64,000 bases of DNA from the NCBI GenBank assembly GCA_018656645.1, contig JABHZL010000013.1, forward strand, positions 18,646 to 82,645. Reading direction: 5' to 3'. The first letter of the stretch is position 1, and each line of letters opens with the position of its first letter. Positions 27,912 through 36,180 of the stretch are shown here, piece after piece. A program made the translations under genes and the position numbers. Under the pieces are notes generated by a model that did no database searches, was not told where the DNA came from, and saw only the letters and a list, made by a program, of their open reading frames with translations. Source of the DNA: Phycisphaerae bacterium (lineage in GTDB: Bacteria; Planctomycetota; Phycisphaerae; Phycisphaerales; SM1A02).

Positions 27912-29446
27912 AACTATCTCATAATCAACTAACAAACCCGTTTATAGAAGTTTGGTCTATTGCTTGGCCAACAATTCTCACGATGGTGAGTTTTACATTT
28001 ATGCAGTTTGTAGACAAGTTGATGGTGAGCAAAGTTGGCCCACTAGAAGTCGCTGCGCAGGGTAATGCGGGCACGTGGTCGTTTGCAATGATCGCAACAG
28101 TTATGGGCGTCGTGACAGTTGTAAATACATATGTCAGTCAATATTTAGGTTCTGGAAAACCAGAAATTGGTCCTAAATATCCATGGGCAGCCATGTGGAT
28201 GTCCCTCATTTTGTGGATAGTTCTTTTGATTCCTTGGGCGATCATTCTCCCCTTGATTTTTCAATCAATTCACACAGGTGATCATATAACCGATGCGGCC
28301 GAGTTGATTTCACTCGAATCAAATTATGCAACAATCACAATTCTTGGCAGCGTGTTTTTGTTAGTAGGCAGGGGGTTTACCCAGTACTTTTTTGGCATGC
28401 ACATGCCAAAAGTGATAACAGTTTCAACAATTGTTGCAAATATCATCAACGTTGTTTCTAATTACATACTTATATTTGGCGAAGAAGGAATACCAGGTTT
28501 TATTCCGGGCATACCCGGAACACCGGCCCTAGGTCTAGCAGGCGCTGCGTACGGAACAGTTGTTGGAATGTTTTTTGAAATGCTGATTCCACTCGCAGTT
28601 TTTCTCAGCGCTAAGTTTAACAATGCATACCAAACGCGCCGACCATGGCGGCCGTGCATAAAAACATGTAAACAATTATTCAAATTAGGTTGGCCCGGCG
28701 CAATTCAATGGGGCAACGAAATTGTTTGCTGGGCAATCTTTATGACAGTGTTCGTGGGGCGTTTTGGAACAGACGATATGACCGCAGGGTGGATCGCCCT
28801 TGGATATCTAAACCTAAGTTTTATGCCAGCCCTCGGTTTAAATGTGGCAGTTAATTCGATAGTGGGAAAATATATTGGCGCAGGAAAACCAGATGTGGCA
28901 GTGGCACGCGCGCGTGTGGGTGTCTTTATCGCAATGGTGTATATGACAATATGCGCGGCGGTGTTTGTTATATTTAGAGCTGAAATGATCGAATGGTTTT
29001 TGTCTGGAGCTGATATTGACCCTGAACGCATCGCATCAATTGTTGCCCTTGGATCAAAAATGTTAATTCTTGTTGCTCTTTTTCAAACAGTTGATGCACT
29101 TGGCATTGTGTATTCAGGAGCGTTGCGTGGAGCGGGCGATACTGTTTGGCCGGGCATTGTTACTGCAATATATAGTTGGGTATTTATTGTTGGCGGCAGT
29201 TGGGTCGCAGTTACCTATTTCCCCAGCCTTGGCTCAATGGGACCATGGATTGCCGCGGCTACATATGTTATTTTTATTAGTATAACCATGGTTATACGCT
29301 TTGAAAAAGGCAAATGGAGGGAAATTGACCTTTTGAAAGACCCGGACCGACTTGAAGCTGCAAGGTCAGCTCCAATCACTATTGGCCCCCCAGCAGCAGA
29401 AGCAGATGCTGCCATAGCTGACCTTGGAGACCATGACCCCAAGTAA
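27881..29446 (+). CDS. MATE-family multidrug/metabolite exporter
   Basis: The 521-residue protein has twelve hydrophobic segments in the 6+6 MATE arrangement: IAWPTILTMVSFTFMQFVDKLMVSKVG at the start of the first bundle (helix 1-2) and LGWPGAIQWGNEIVCWAIF at the start of the second. MATE proteins export cationic compounds using Na+ or H+ gradients. The C-terminal ~45 residues are hydrophilic. The ORF overlaps the TlpA-like gene by 31 bases, implying cotranscription and maybe translational coupling. Substrate unknown. Confidence 0.92.
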   Translation: MEADQNKQKIELSHNQLTNPFIEVWSIAWPTILTMVSFTFMQFVDKLMVSKVGPLEVAAQGNAGTWSFAMIATVMGVVTVVNTYVSQYLGSGKPEIGPKYPWAAMWMSLILWIVLLIPWAIILPLIFQSIHTGDHITDAAELISLESNYATITILGSVFLLVGRGFTQYFFGMHMPKVITVSTIVANIINVVSNYILIFGEEGIPGFIPGIPGTPALGLAGAAYGTVVGMFFEMLIPLAVFLSAKFNNAYQTRRPWRPCIKTCKQLFKLGWPGAIQWGNEIVCWAIFMTVFVGRFGTDDMTAGWIALGYLNLSFMPALGLNVAVNSIVGKYIGAGKPDVAVARARVGVFIAMVYMTICAAVFVIFRAEMIEWFLSGADIDPERIASIVALGSKMLILVALFQTVDALGIVYSGALRGAGDTVWPGIVTAIYSWVFIVGGSWVAVTYFPSLGSMGPWIAAATYVIFISITMVIRFEKGKWREIDLLKDPDRLEAARSAPITIGPPAAEADAAIADLGDHDPK

Positions 29447-29449
29447 GTG

Positions 29450-29478
29450 TTGGCGAAAAGCGAAAAAATCTGTACAAT
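29450..29478 (+). promoter_or_regulatory. Likely sigma-70-type promoter for the TPR/alpha-CTD gene
   Basis: TTGGCG (29450-29455) and TACAAT (29473-29478) are separated by exactly 17 bases and match -35/-10 consensus well. The TPR/alpha-CTD gene starts 39 bases downstream of the -10, after GGAG, so this gene probably has its own transcript despite the upstream MATE gene. Confidence 0.65.
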
Positions 29479-29516
29479 GAACCGTTGCAACTTACAGAAA
29501 GACGGAGAATTAATAA

Positions 29517-30446
29517 GTGGTAGTAGAAAACATAAACAACAATCTCGAAACAGTCATAGGCGGAGGCGATTCAGTAGCCGCAGATCAATATTTCAACAAG
29601 GGAATTCAACTCGAACAAGACGGTTTTCGGGTTGGGGCAATTGATGAATTACGCAAAGCTGTAGCATCTGGCTCAAACCCAGACCACCTATTTAAACTCG
29701 CATACCTCCTTGATTTGGTTGGTGAAGAAATGGAATCAACAGCTCTTTACGAAGAGCTGGCTTCCGCAGACCGACCAAACATAAACGTGCTACTTAATCT
29801 TGCCGTTGTGTACGAAGATCGCGGAAGGATTAATAAAGCAGAAAAATGTTTAAGGCAAATTCTTGACACAGACCCATCACACAAACGAGCACGTCTATAT
29901 CTAAAAGACGTTCAGTCATCTGCCCACATGTATTACGACGAAGATCTTGCTCGTGATGCAGCAAAAAACCAAGCACTCATGAACACTCCGGTTACAGACT
30001 TTGAACTATCTGTCAGGGCGAGGAACTGTTTGAAAAAAATGCAAATAAGATCACTTGGCGATCTTTTAAAAATAAGTGAATCCGAACTATTAAGTTATAA
30101 AAACTTTGGTGAAACATCGCTCACTGAAATCAAACACATGCTTACTGCCCGCGGTCTTCGACTTGGTCAAGGTGCCGACGGCCCCTCTACCCAAATTCAC
30201 CAAGATCGATACGAAGAGTTATTGGCGCATACTTCGGAGCAAGTGCTTTCAAAACCAGTTTCTTCACTTAACCTTTCAGTTCGTGCCCGCAAAGCACTTC
30301 AAATGTTGAATATTCAATCCGTAGCGGACCTCGCTGTCCGCACAGAGGCAGAACTTCTGGGCATTAAAAACTTTGGATCCACAAGTCTTGTAGAAATTCA
30401 CGACGGGCTTGCAATGTTTGGTTTAAAACTCCGCGAAATTGACTAA
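29517..30446 (+). CDS. TPR protein with two RNA polymerase alpha-CTD-like domains
   Basis: The 309-residue protein has about 3-4 TPR-like helical repeats at residues ~20-130. Two copies of an RNA polymerase alpha-CTD (helix-hairpin-helix) module follow. The first is FELSVRARNCLKKMQIRSLG…YKNFGETSLTEIKHML (about 163-220), the second LNLSVRARKALQMLNIQSVADL…IKNFGSTSLVEIHDGL (about 248-305). Each has the SVRARN/K…L, DLL, and KNFGxxSLxEI pattern of genuine alpha-CTDs. The alpha N-terminal dimerisation domain is absent, so this is not RpoA. It could bind UP elements or sigma/activators; that is inference. Start is GTG with GGAG upstream. Confidence 0.85.
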   Translation: MVVENINNNLETVIGGGDSVAADQYFNKGIQLEQDGFRVGAIDELRKAVASGSNPDHLFKLAYLLDLVGEEMESTALYEELASADRPNINVLLNLAVVYEDRGRINKAEKCLRQILDTDPSHKRARLYLKDVQSSAHMYYDEDLARDAAKNQALMNTPVTDFELSVRARNCLKKMQIRSLGDLLKISESELLSYKNFGETSLTEIKHMLTARGLRLGQGADGPSTQIHQDRYEELLAHTSEQVLSKPVSSLNLSVRARKALQMLNIQSVADLAVRTEAELLGIKNFGSTSLVEIHDGLAMFGLKLREID

Positions 30447-30516
30447 AAACCACCCTGTAGCCAGTTTATTATCTAGAAATAATTACTCAAAGGTGCTACT
30501 CGTCCACACCGAAGTT

Positions 30517-32373
30517 TTATTGCGGTGACATGTTTGGCGTTGCACCAAACATTGGAATTGGGCAATCAAGCATATCCCCAATTCCACGGATGGTTTCCGC
30601 TTCCGCAACAGTCACATTCCCGTCGTTTTCTACACAAGATTCACACGCCTGTAAAAATTTTTGTTTTTCTACAAACCGAAGCGATTGTAATGCGCAAAGC
30701 GATTTTTGCATTGATTCCATTGTGCAATCATTGACTTGAACCATAGTCATTTCTTTTAATCCGGTTACACGCCAGGCGTGACCGTGTGCACCAGAAGCCA
30801 GATCCCCGCTATCAGCCCCACTGTACGCAAGTGCAGAAAGAACAACATTAATCTCTTTTGAACACCGAGCAAGCGTTTTGTTTGCTTTTTTGGAATCAGC
30901 CCGAACATTTTTATTTGCTAAGTGTTTTTTAATTACTGAAACAAGAACCCACTCAAATCTACTATAAACATGATCACTGTTCACTAGGGTCGTGAGTGTT
31001 TTTGCAAAGGCAACCTGTTGCTCGTTACTCATTTGTTTTAGGGCGGGGGCCGCAAGGTCAATCATGGGAAGCCTTGAAGCCCTGTCTTCTTTTTTCACAA
31101 GGGGCAATAAATTTTTTAACTCAACAAACTCTTGATTAGAAAGAAGATTTGTTAACAGTTTATGTTGCTTTGGGTCACCCTTATTAATTAATAACGAATA
31201 CATAACCAGCCTTGCCGACCAACTGTTGTGCAACGCCTCTTTTATAGCAGGAGAGATGTTGTTGATGGCGAGTTTTGCTCTCGCAACATATTCCTCTTGT
31301 ATACCCGAAGCTTCTTGGACACCTTGCGCGACACTTGTTGAAGAAAACCCAGAAATGTTTTCGCTCACACCACCTGACTCTACACGCGTGGGTGCTGGCA
31401 GTGACGCAACATCAATTCCCTCTACACGGGCTACTCTCTCGGTTGTTGGCGGATGGCTGGCGAAAAGAGAACGCACGGCTTGTGAGAAAAACATGTGATT
31501 ACACTGTCCACCATCTTTTGAAAATGAAGATTGTTGTGGGATTCCACCAATTTTCCGAAGTGCACTTCCAATACCATTTGGGTTTCTTGTGTATTGCACT
31601 GCAGACGCGTCAGCCAAAAACTCTCGCTGTCTTGAAACAGCGGCTTGTATAAGCCGTCCAAAAAAAGTGCCCACAGAGCCACAAATTACAAGAAACAAAC
31701 CAAATACGATAACCGCCAATCCAATTCCAGCCCCACCAGCACCTTCTTTGGAGCGAGATCGAGAGGAAGACCGCAAAATAATTGGTCCGATGTATCTAGC
31801 AAAAATCCACCCCGTAATTCCAATTGCCATAATTCCAAAAATCACTCCAATGAGGCGAATATTGATACGCATATCACCATGTGAAATGTGACTAAATTCG
31901 TGGGCAATAACACCCTGCAACTCGTCTCTGTTTAGTTGTTCAATACAACCGCGGGTCACACCTATTACCGCATCGCTAGGTGTCCAGCCAGCTGCAAACG
32001 CATTTATAGAATTGTCTTCAATAATAAAAATTGATGGAACAGGCATGCCACTAGCAATTGCCATTTCTTCAACAATGTTTTTTACCTTTTGTTCAGCTTT
32101 GTTGCGACCACTTGTTTGCAACTCGGTTCCGCCAAGCATTTCAGCAACAACTCGTCCACCATCATTTAATTGTCCAAGTTTTACAAGAGTAGAAATACCA
32201 ACGATAAGCAGGCAACAAACAGAGGCAATAGCAATGGCGCCCCCATTCCATTCTGACGCTAACCCAACGGGAACAACAATGACCCCCATAATAATAATGA
32301 CGGCAACAATGAACAACAACACAATGACCTTAGTTCGCTTTCGCGCTCGATCTTGGTGTTCATAAAAATTCAT
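30517..32373 (-). CDS. HtpX-like M48 membrane metalloprotease
   Basis: The N terminus has two hydrophobic segments (VIVLLFIVAVIIIMGVIV and AIAIASVCCLLIVGIS). The zinc site VIAHEFSHISHGDMR (HExxH) and two further hydrophobic segments follow; the third ligand E is in RQREFLADASAVQYTR. This is the layout of HtpX-family M48B proteases, which cleave misfolded membrane proteins. About 300 extra residues follow the protease domain, rich in helices and of unknown role, making it twice the usual length. It follows lemA by 12 bases; LemA/M48 pairing is recurrent in bacteria. Confidence 0.9.
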   Translation of the reverse strand: MNFYEHQDRARKRTKVIVLLFIVAVIIIMGVIVVPVGLASEWNGGAIAIASVCCLLIVGISTLVKLGQLNDGGRVVAEMLGGTELQTSGRNKAEQKVKNIVEEMAIASGMPVPSIFIIEDNSINAFAAGWTPSDAVIGVTRGCIEQLNRDELQGVIAHEFSHISHGDMRINIRLIGVIFGIMAIGITGWIFARYIGPIILRSSSRSRSKEGAGGAGIGLAVIVFGLFLVICGSVGTFFGRLIQAAVSRQREFLADASAVQYTRNPNGIGSALRKIGGIPQQSSFSKDGGQCNHMFFSQAVRSLFASHPPTTERVARVEGIDVASLPAPTRVESGGVSENISGFSSTSVAQGVQEASGIQEEYVARAKLAINNISPAIKEALHNSWSARLVMYSLLINKGDPKQHKLLTNLLSNQEFVELKNLLPLVKKEDRASRLPMIDLAAPALKQMSNEQQVAFAKTLTTLVNSDHVYSRFEWVLVSVIKKHLANKNVRADSKKANKTLARCSKEINVVLSALAYSGADSGDLASGAHGHAWRVTGLKEMTMVQVNDCTMESMQKSLCALQSLRFVEKQKFLQACESCVENDGNVTVAEAETIRGIGDMLDCPIPMFGATPNMSPQ

Positions 32374-32385
32374 TTTGGAAAAAGG

Positions 32386-33015
32386 TTAAAAACTTACCTT
32401 TGGAACATCGCGTGCGGCCTCGTCATCAAGTTCCCAGCTTTGTGCAAAATTAAATCCGAACATTCCAGCAACAATGTTTGACGGGAACATTTCTCGTTTG
32501 TTGTTATATGACATTACAGCGTCGTTATATGCTTGTCTTGAAAACGCAACACGATTCTCTGTGCTTGTTAACTCCTCTTGAACCTGCATCATATTTTCGT
32601 TTGCTTTGAGGTCTGGGTATGCTTCCATGACAACCATTAATTTTCCAAGCGCACCAGTCAAAGCTCCATCCGCACCAGCGAGATCAGCAATAGCCCCCGC
32701 ACTTGTGGGATCTTTAGAAGCTGTAGAAGCTGCAGAAACGGCTTGGTTTCTTGCATTGATAACTGCTTCAAGCGTTTCCTTTTCATGTGCCATGTATCCC
32801 TTTGCGGTTTCAACAAGGTTTGGGATCAGGTCATATCTCCGTTTTAGTTGTACATCAATTTGAGCGTAGGCGTTTTTAACCCTATTTCTGAGACCGACAA
32901 GTCCATTGAAAATACCAATGACAACAATAACGATAAATAAAACGAACACAACAGAAAAAACAACGATAAGCCCAGTAAAGGCAAGTATTGGTTCTATGTT
33001 AAGTAAATTTTTCAT
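32386..33015 (-). CDS. lemA: LemA-family membrane protein
   Basis: The protein has a single N-terminal membrane helix (GLIVVFSVVFVLFIVIVV) and the LemA core: NAYAQIDVQLKRRYDLIPNLVE, then long helices with KETLEAVINARNQA, and a C-terminal RVAFSRQAYNDAVMSYN segment. LemA proteins are membrane-anchored four-helix bundles of poorly defined function. GGAG ahead of ATG 33015 fixes the start; the open frame to 33090 is not used. It is the first gene of a two-gene operon with the M48 protease. Divergent from the SpoIID-like gene across 47 bases. Confidence 0.94.
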   Translation of the reverse strand: MKNLLNIEPILAFTGLIVVFSVVFVLFIVIVVIGIFNGLVGLRNRVKNAYAQIDVQLKRRYDLIPNLVETAKGYMAHEKETLEAVINARNQAVSAASTASKDPTSAGAIADLAGADGALTGALGKLMVVMEAYPDLKANENMMQVQEELTSTENRVAFSRQAYNDAVMSYNNKREMFPSNIVAGMFGFNFAQSWELDDEAARDVPKVSF

Positions 33016-33062
33016 TGTAAAAACTCCTTCACAAGCAATGTACCACCGATACACTACTGAGC

Positions 33063-34325
33063 GTGACGTTAAATAATTTTTTTCAACCAAATTCCTGCGA
33101 TCGCCGCCAATTTATAACAGCGACAGGCGTTTTGGTTGTTGGTGGTCTAATTTCCTGCTCATCCAAGCATGATGACACACGGGTTGATGCGCAACAAGTT
33201 CCCCAAAAACACATCCCTATTCCAACAGAACCAATCACAATGCGTGTTTGTGTAGGAAAAATGAGAAACAGAAATGGGTTTGAACTTGACGGTGAGCACA
33301 TATATCTCACAAAAGAAGGTTGGAAATATCGATCTTCTAACACACTGTCTCCAGAAATTGTAGATGGGGCGATGTGGATTCATATTAGTGCTACACACAC
33401 AATGATCATGTTAGAAAAAATAAAGAGATGTACTGGGAAAATTTCTTTGCACCCCAGATCAGATATTTCACCGCACGCTTTCGATGTTGTCGTACATGTG
33501 CCAATGGAAGAATATATTCCGGGCGTTATTGCGGGAGAACTGTATTCCCATTGGCACCCAAACACTTTTGCCGCTCAAGCAATTGCAGCGAGAAGTTACG
33601 CAGCCGCCCAACACCTACAACGGAAAAACGCGAGCCATTACGATGTTTCAGATGGCCCATCTTCCCAAGTCTTCCTTGGAGACGTGACGTTAGATGTTGC
33701 ACACCGGGCAGTAAACGAGACACGGGGTGTATTGCTTACGTGGAACAACAAAATTGTTCCTTCTTACTATAGTGCGTGCTGCGGAGGCATGGCCGCGGCG
33801 GCAAGCGATGCAATAAGTTCATCACATCTTCACAACATTCCACCATTACAAGGGCGAAGCGGAAACGACGTTTGTACATCGCTCGGTGTTCACCAATGGA
33901 CAGTTACACGATCACACAGAAATTTGAAAAAACGACTCTCACAATGGTCCGACACCCTAACAAGCCGCCCGTTGAAAAAAATGCGTTCAATTCAATCAAT
34001 TATTCCAGTTCAAACAAATAAACACGGTAGACCAATTAAATTAGAAATAACCGACCGTCAAAAGAACGCCTATAACATCAGCGCTAAACAATTTGTTCAT
34101 GCGGCAAACACCTCTTTTCCATCAATTCCCACCCCAAACCAAAGGGTGTGGTCATCTTGTTTAGTAGCATCAAGATCAGGACTCGATATCGAGCTGCGCG
34201 GTGTGGGCATGGGTCACGGCGTGGGGCTTTGTCAATATGGCGCGCAGGCATTAGCTGGTAAAGACATGTCTTGGGAATCAATTTTAAAGTGGTACTATCC
34301 AAGTGTAGATATTGAAAGTTTGTAA
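33063..34325 (+). CDS. SpoIID/LytB-domain protein, exported
   Basis: The N terminus CDRRQFITATGVLVVGGLISC contains a twin-arginine-like RRQF and a lipobox-like LISC, so it looks exported and perhaps lipidated. The SpoIID domain follows: VPMEEYIPGVIAGEL, AQAIAARSYAAAQ, YDVSDGPSSQVFLG, ETRGVLLTWNNKIV, YYSACCGGMAAA, and the C-terminal GVGMGHGVGLCQYGAQALA. SpoIID family enzymes are lytic transglycosylases of peptidoglycan or amidase enhancers, and not all are tied to sporulation. The predicted start is GTG 33063 with no obvious RBS; no ATG is in a plausible place. Confidence 0.87.
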   Translation: MTLNNFFQPNSCDRRQFITATGVLVVGGLISCSSKHDDTRVDAQQVPQKHIPIPTEPITMRVCVGKMRNRNGFELDGEHIYLTKEGWKYRSSNTLSPEIVDGAMWIHISATHTMIMLEKIKRCTGKISLHPRSDISPHAFDVVVHVPMEEYIPGVIAGELYSHWHPNTFAAQAIAARSYAAAQHLQRKNASHYDVSDGPSSQVFLGDVTLDVAHRAVNETRGVLLTWNNKIVPSYYSACCGGMAAAASDAISSSHLHNIPPLQGRSGNDVCTSLGVHQWTVTRSHRNLKKRLSQWSDTLTSRPLKKMRSIQSIIPVQTNKHGRPIKLEITDRQKNAYNISAKQFVHAANTSFPSIPTPNQRVWSSCLVASRSGLDIELRGVGMGHGVGLCQYGAQALAGKDMSWESILKWYYPSVDIESL

Positions 34326-34354
34326 TAGAAAAAAATACTCAGGGTAACTAGAAA

Positions 34355-34381
34355 GCGGCGGCCAAAACAATTGGCCGCCGC
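34355..34381. terminator. Strong GC hairpin between convergent genes
   Basis: GCGGCGGCCAA (34355-34365) pairs perfectly with TTGGCCGCCGC (34371-34381) around a five-base loop. It lies between convergent stops (34325 and 34419), as expected for a bidirectional terminator, but no clear T-tract follows on either strand. Confidence 0.55.
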
Positions 34382-34418
34382 CTGTGCCATCCCTAAAGTA
34401 ATAATAGGGTTTAGTTTT

Positions 34419-35318
34419 TTAATCAAGTAAAGCGTATGGTTTTGTGTCTTCATCAACACGATCTGGTTTTGCATCAACAAACGGGTTTACGTTTGCATTT
34501 TCACTTATCGCAAATTTTGCCCGAGTTTCGTAATCAGAACCACCACCGGTTTCTGTTAATGCAAGAATAGTACTTTCTTGAACCGTGCGAATTTCCGCTA
34601 ATTTTGATCGAACCTGATCTAGGTTGTTTCCAGAGCCAAAATGATCGAATGAAGAAAGTGTTTGTTGCTGTTTCTCTACCATTGCAATGATATGATCATT
34701 TCTTTCTATCGCATCAATTTCTCGATCTAATTGCCAAAGTTGGGATCGATACTGCTCGTGTTCGTGTTGAATTTTTTCTAATATTGAAGCGAGTCGCACG
34801 CGCTGTTCACCCATAAGTTCCATCTGCCTTCGATCGGCCGCTAGGCGATCTTCATAATTTGCCCTGACGGTTCGTATTCGCCTTGCCTTTGTAAACGCAC
34901 CTTCAAGGTTGTATCGCACACCATCAAACCAAAAAGAAACAGGCGCTCCACCTATTTTTTCTTCGTTTTCTGCAATTGAAACAAGTTCTTTTAACGCCTC
35001 AAGATCATCTGTTGTAAGCTTTACAACATTGAGAGCAATCGATTCGTCCCGTTCAAACTGTTCCATTTGTTGGTCTATTTTTGCTACTTCACCAGCGATG
35101 TTTGCGATTCTTTTTGGATATTCTCTTGCAAGTTCATCAAGTTGTCGCCGCAGTGCGACAGGGTCATCAACCAACTCGTCAACGATAGTTGCGGCTTCTT
35201 CCCGAAGTTGATCAAAGCAAGCAACGACTCGTTTTGGTCCTACTAATAAAGTTATACCACCAATGGCAAACCCTCCAATTAATCCCCACCGAACAATAAA
35301 TCGTGTTGTGGCGCCCAT
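34419..35318 (-). CDS. Unknown membrane-anchored coiled-coil protein
   Basis: I do not recognise a family. The 299-residue protein starts with one membrane segment (GLIGGFAIGGITLLVG) and then consists mainly of charged helices with heptad character (residues ~35-230): RREL/DELAREYPKRIANIAGEVAKI, EHEQYRSQLWQLDREI. A tail of about 40 residues is Asn/Asp-rich. GGAGG five bases ahead of ATG 35318 is a strong RBS. It is divergent from the sigma factor gene with a ~130-base gap, which makes it a candidate target or partner of that regulatory pair (inference). Confidence 0.7.
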   Translation of the reverse strand: MGATTRFIVRWGLIGGFAIGGITLLVGPKRVVACFDQLREEAATIVDELVDDPVALRRQLDELAREYPKRIANIAGEVAKIDQQMEQFERDESIALNVVKLTTDDLEALKELVSIAENEEKIGGAPVSFWFDGVRYNLEGAFTKARRIRTVRANYEDRLAADRRQMELMGEQRVRLASILEKIQHEHEQYRSQLWQLDREIDAIERNDHIIAMVEKQQQTLSSFDHFGSGNNLDQVRSKLAEIRTVQESTILALTETGGGSDYETRAKFAISENANVNPFVDAKPDRVDEDTKPYALLD

Positions 35319-35448
35319 GGCAACCTCCTTTTGTTACAGATTTACACAGAACAGCCTGTGTGTACTAGGTATTTAGGGAAATTGCGTGATTAATTTCAGA
35401 ATGAGCCTAAAATCTCACCATGAATTGTCCTAATAAGGAAGTGTGCCA

Positions 35449-36180
35449 ATGAACGCCCTCACTACCACCTTCGTGCGTAGACTTCGCGACCGAGACGAAG
35501 CCGCGTGGTTTGAGTTGTGGCAAGACTTTGGTCCAGCAATTCGTTTTCAACTATCAAAATGGGGTGGAGGGCGAATTGGTATCGAAACAGTACAAGATCT
35601 TACACAAGACACACTTGCCGCACTTTCAACCTGTATCGAACGGTACGACCCAAACAGGGGTGCAAGGTTTAGCACATGGCTTCTTTCAATAGCAAAACAC
35701 ACACTTGGTGACGAGATGGATCGGCGAAACGCGCAAAAACGAAACAGCGGCGTAAAACCACTATCACTTGATGAGCGAATAGATTCGAGTAACGTGGCGT
35801 TAGAAGTAGATGATATTTTTGAACAAAGAATGTTTGCTGCAAAAATTTGCGCCGCAATCCGAAGAACAGAATCGGAAGCTGATTTTGTTCAGTTTCAAGT
35901 TTGGCGAATGAGGGCGCTTGACAATAAAACGGGCAAGGAGGTTTCTGAAGCATTAGGAATTAGCGAACCAACAGTAAGCAGATATATGGCAAAAGTACGA
36001 GATCAACTTAAACAACGAATTGCAGAAGTGGTCATGCAATACAGTTTTACACCAGAAGAAGAAGCAGAAGCACAAAAAGCAAGTCTTTCTGGAAGCGAAT
36101 CAGTTTTTGATGATTCAATAAGTAACCTTTACCATTCGCACCAAATTTTCTTGGGTGAAGAGGCAGGGGGTCGAATGTAA
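35449..36180 (+). CDS. ECF-like RNA polymerase sigma factor
   Basis: Region 2 is visible as VQDLTQDTLAALSTCIERYDP and FSTWLLSIAKHTLGDEMDRR, and region 4 as a helix-turn-helix, GKEVSEALGISEPTVSRYMAKVRDQLKQRI; region 3 is missing, as in ECF sigmas. The C-terminal ~45 residues form an acidic tail (EEEAEAQKASLSGSESV). AAGGA precedes ATG 35449; a GTG at 35443 is the alternative. Its TAA overlaps the ATG of the membrane kinase downstream (TAATG), so the two are translationally coupled. In planctomycetes, ECF sigmas are often linked to Ser/Thr kinases, which may replace anti-sigma control. Confidence 0.88.
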   Translation: MNALTTTFVRRLRDRDEAAWFELWQDFGPAIRFQLSKWGGGRIGIETVQDLTQDTLAALSTCIERYDPNRGARFSTWLLSIAKHTLGDEMDRRNAQKRNSGVKPLSLDERIDSSNVALEVDDIFEQRMFAAKICAAIRRTESEADFVQFQVWRMRALDNKTGKEVSEALGISEPTVSRYMAKVRDQLKQRIAEVVMQYSFTPEEEAEAQKASLSGSESVFDDSISNLYHSHQIFLGEEAGGRM

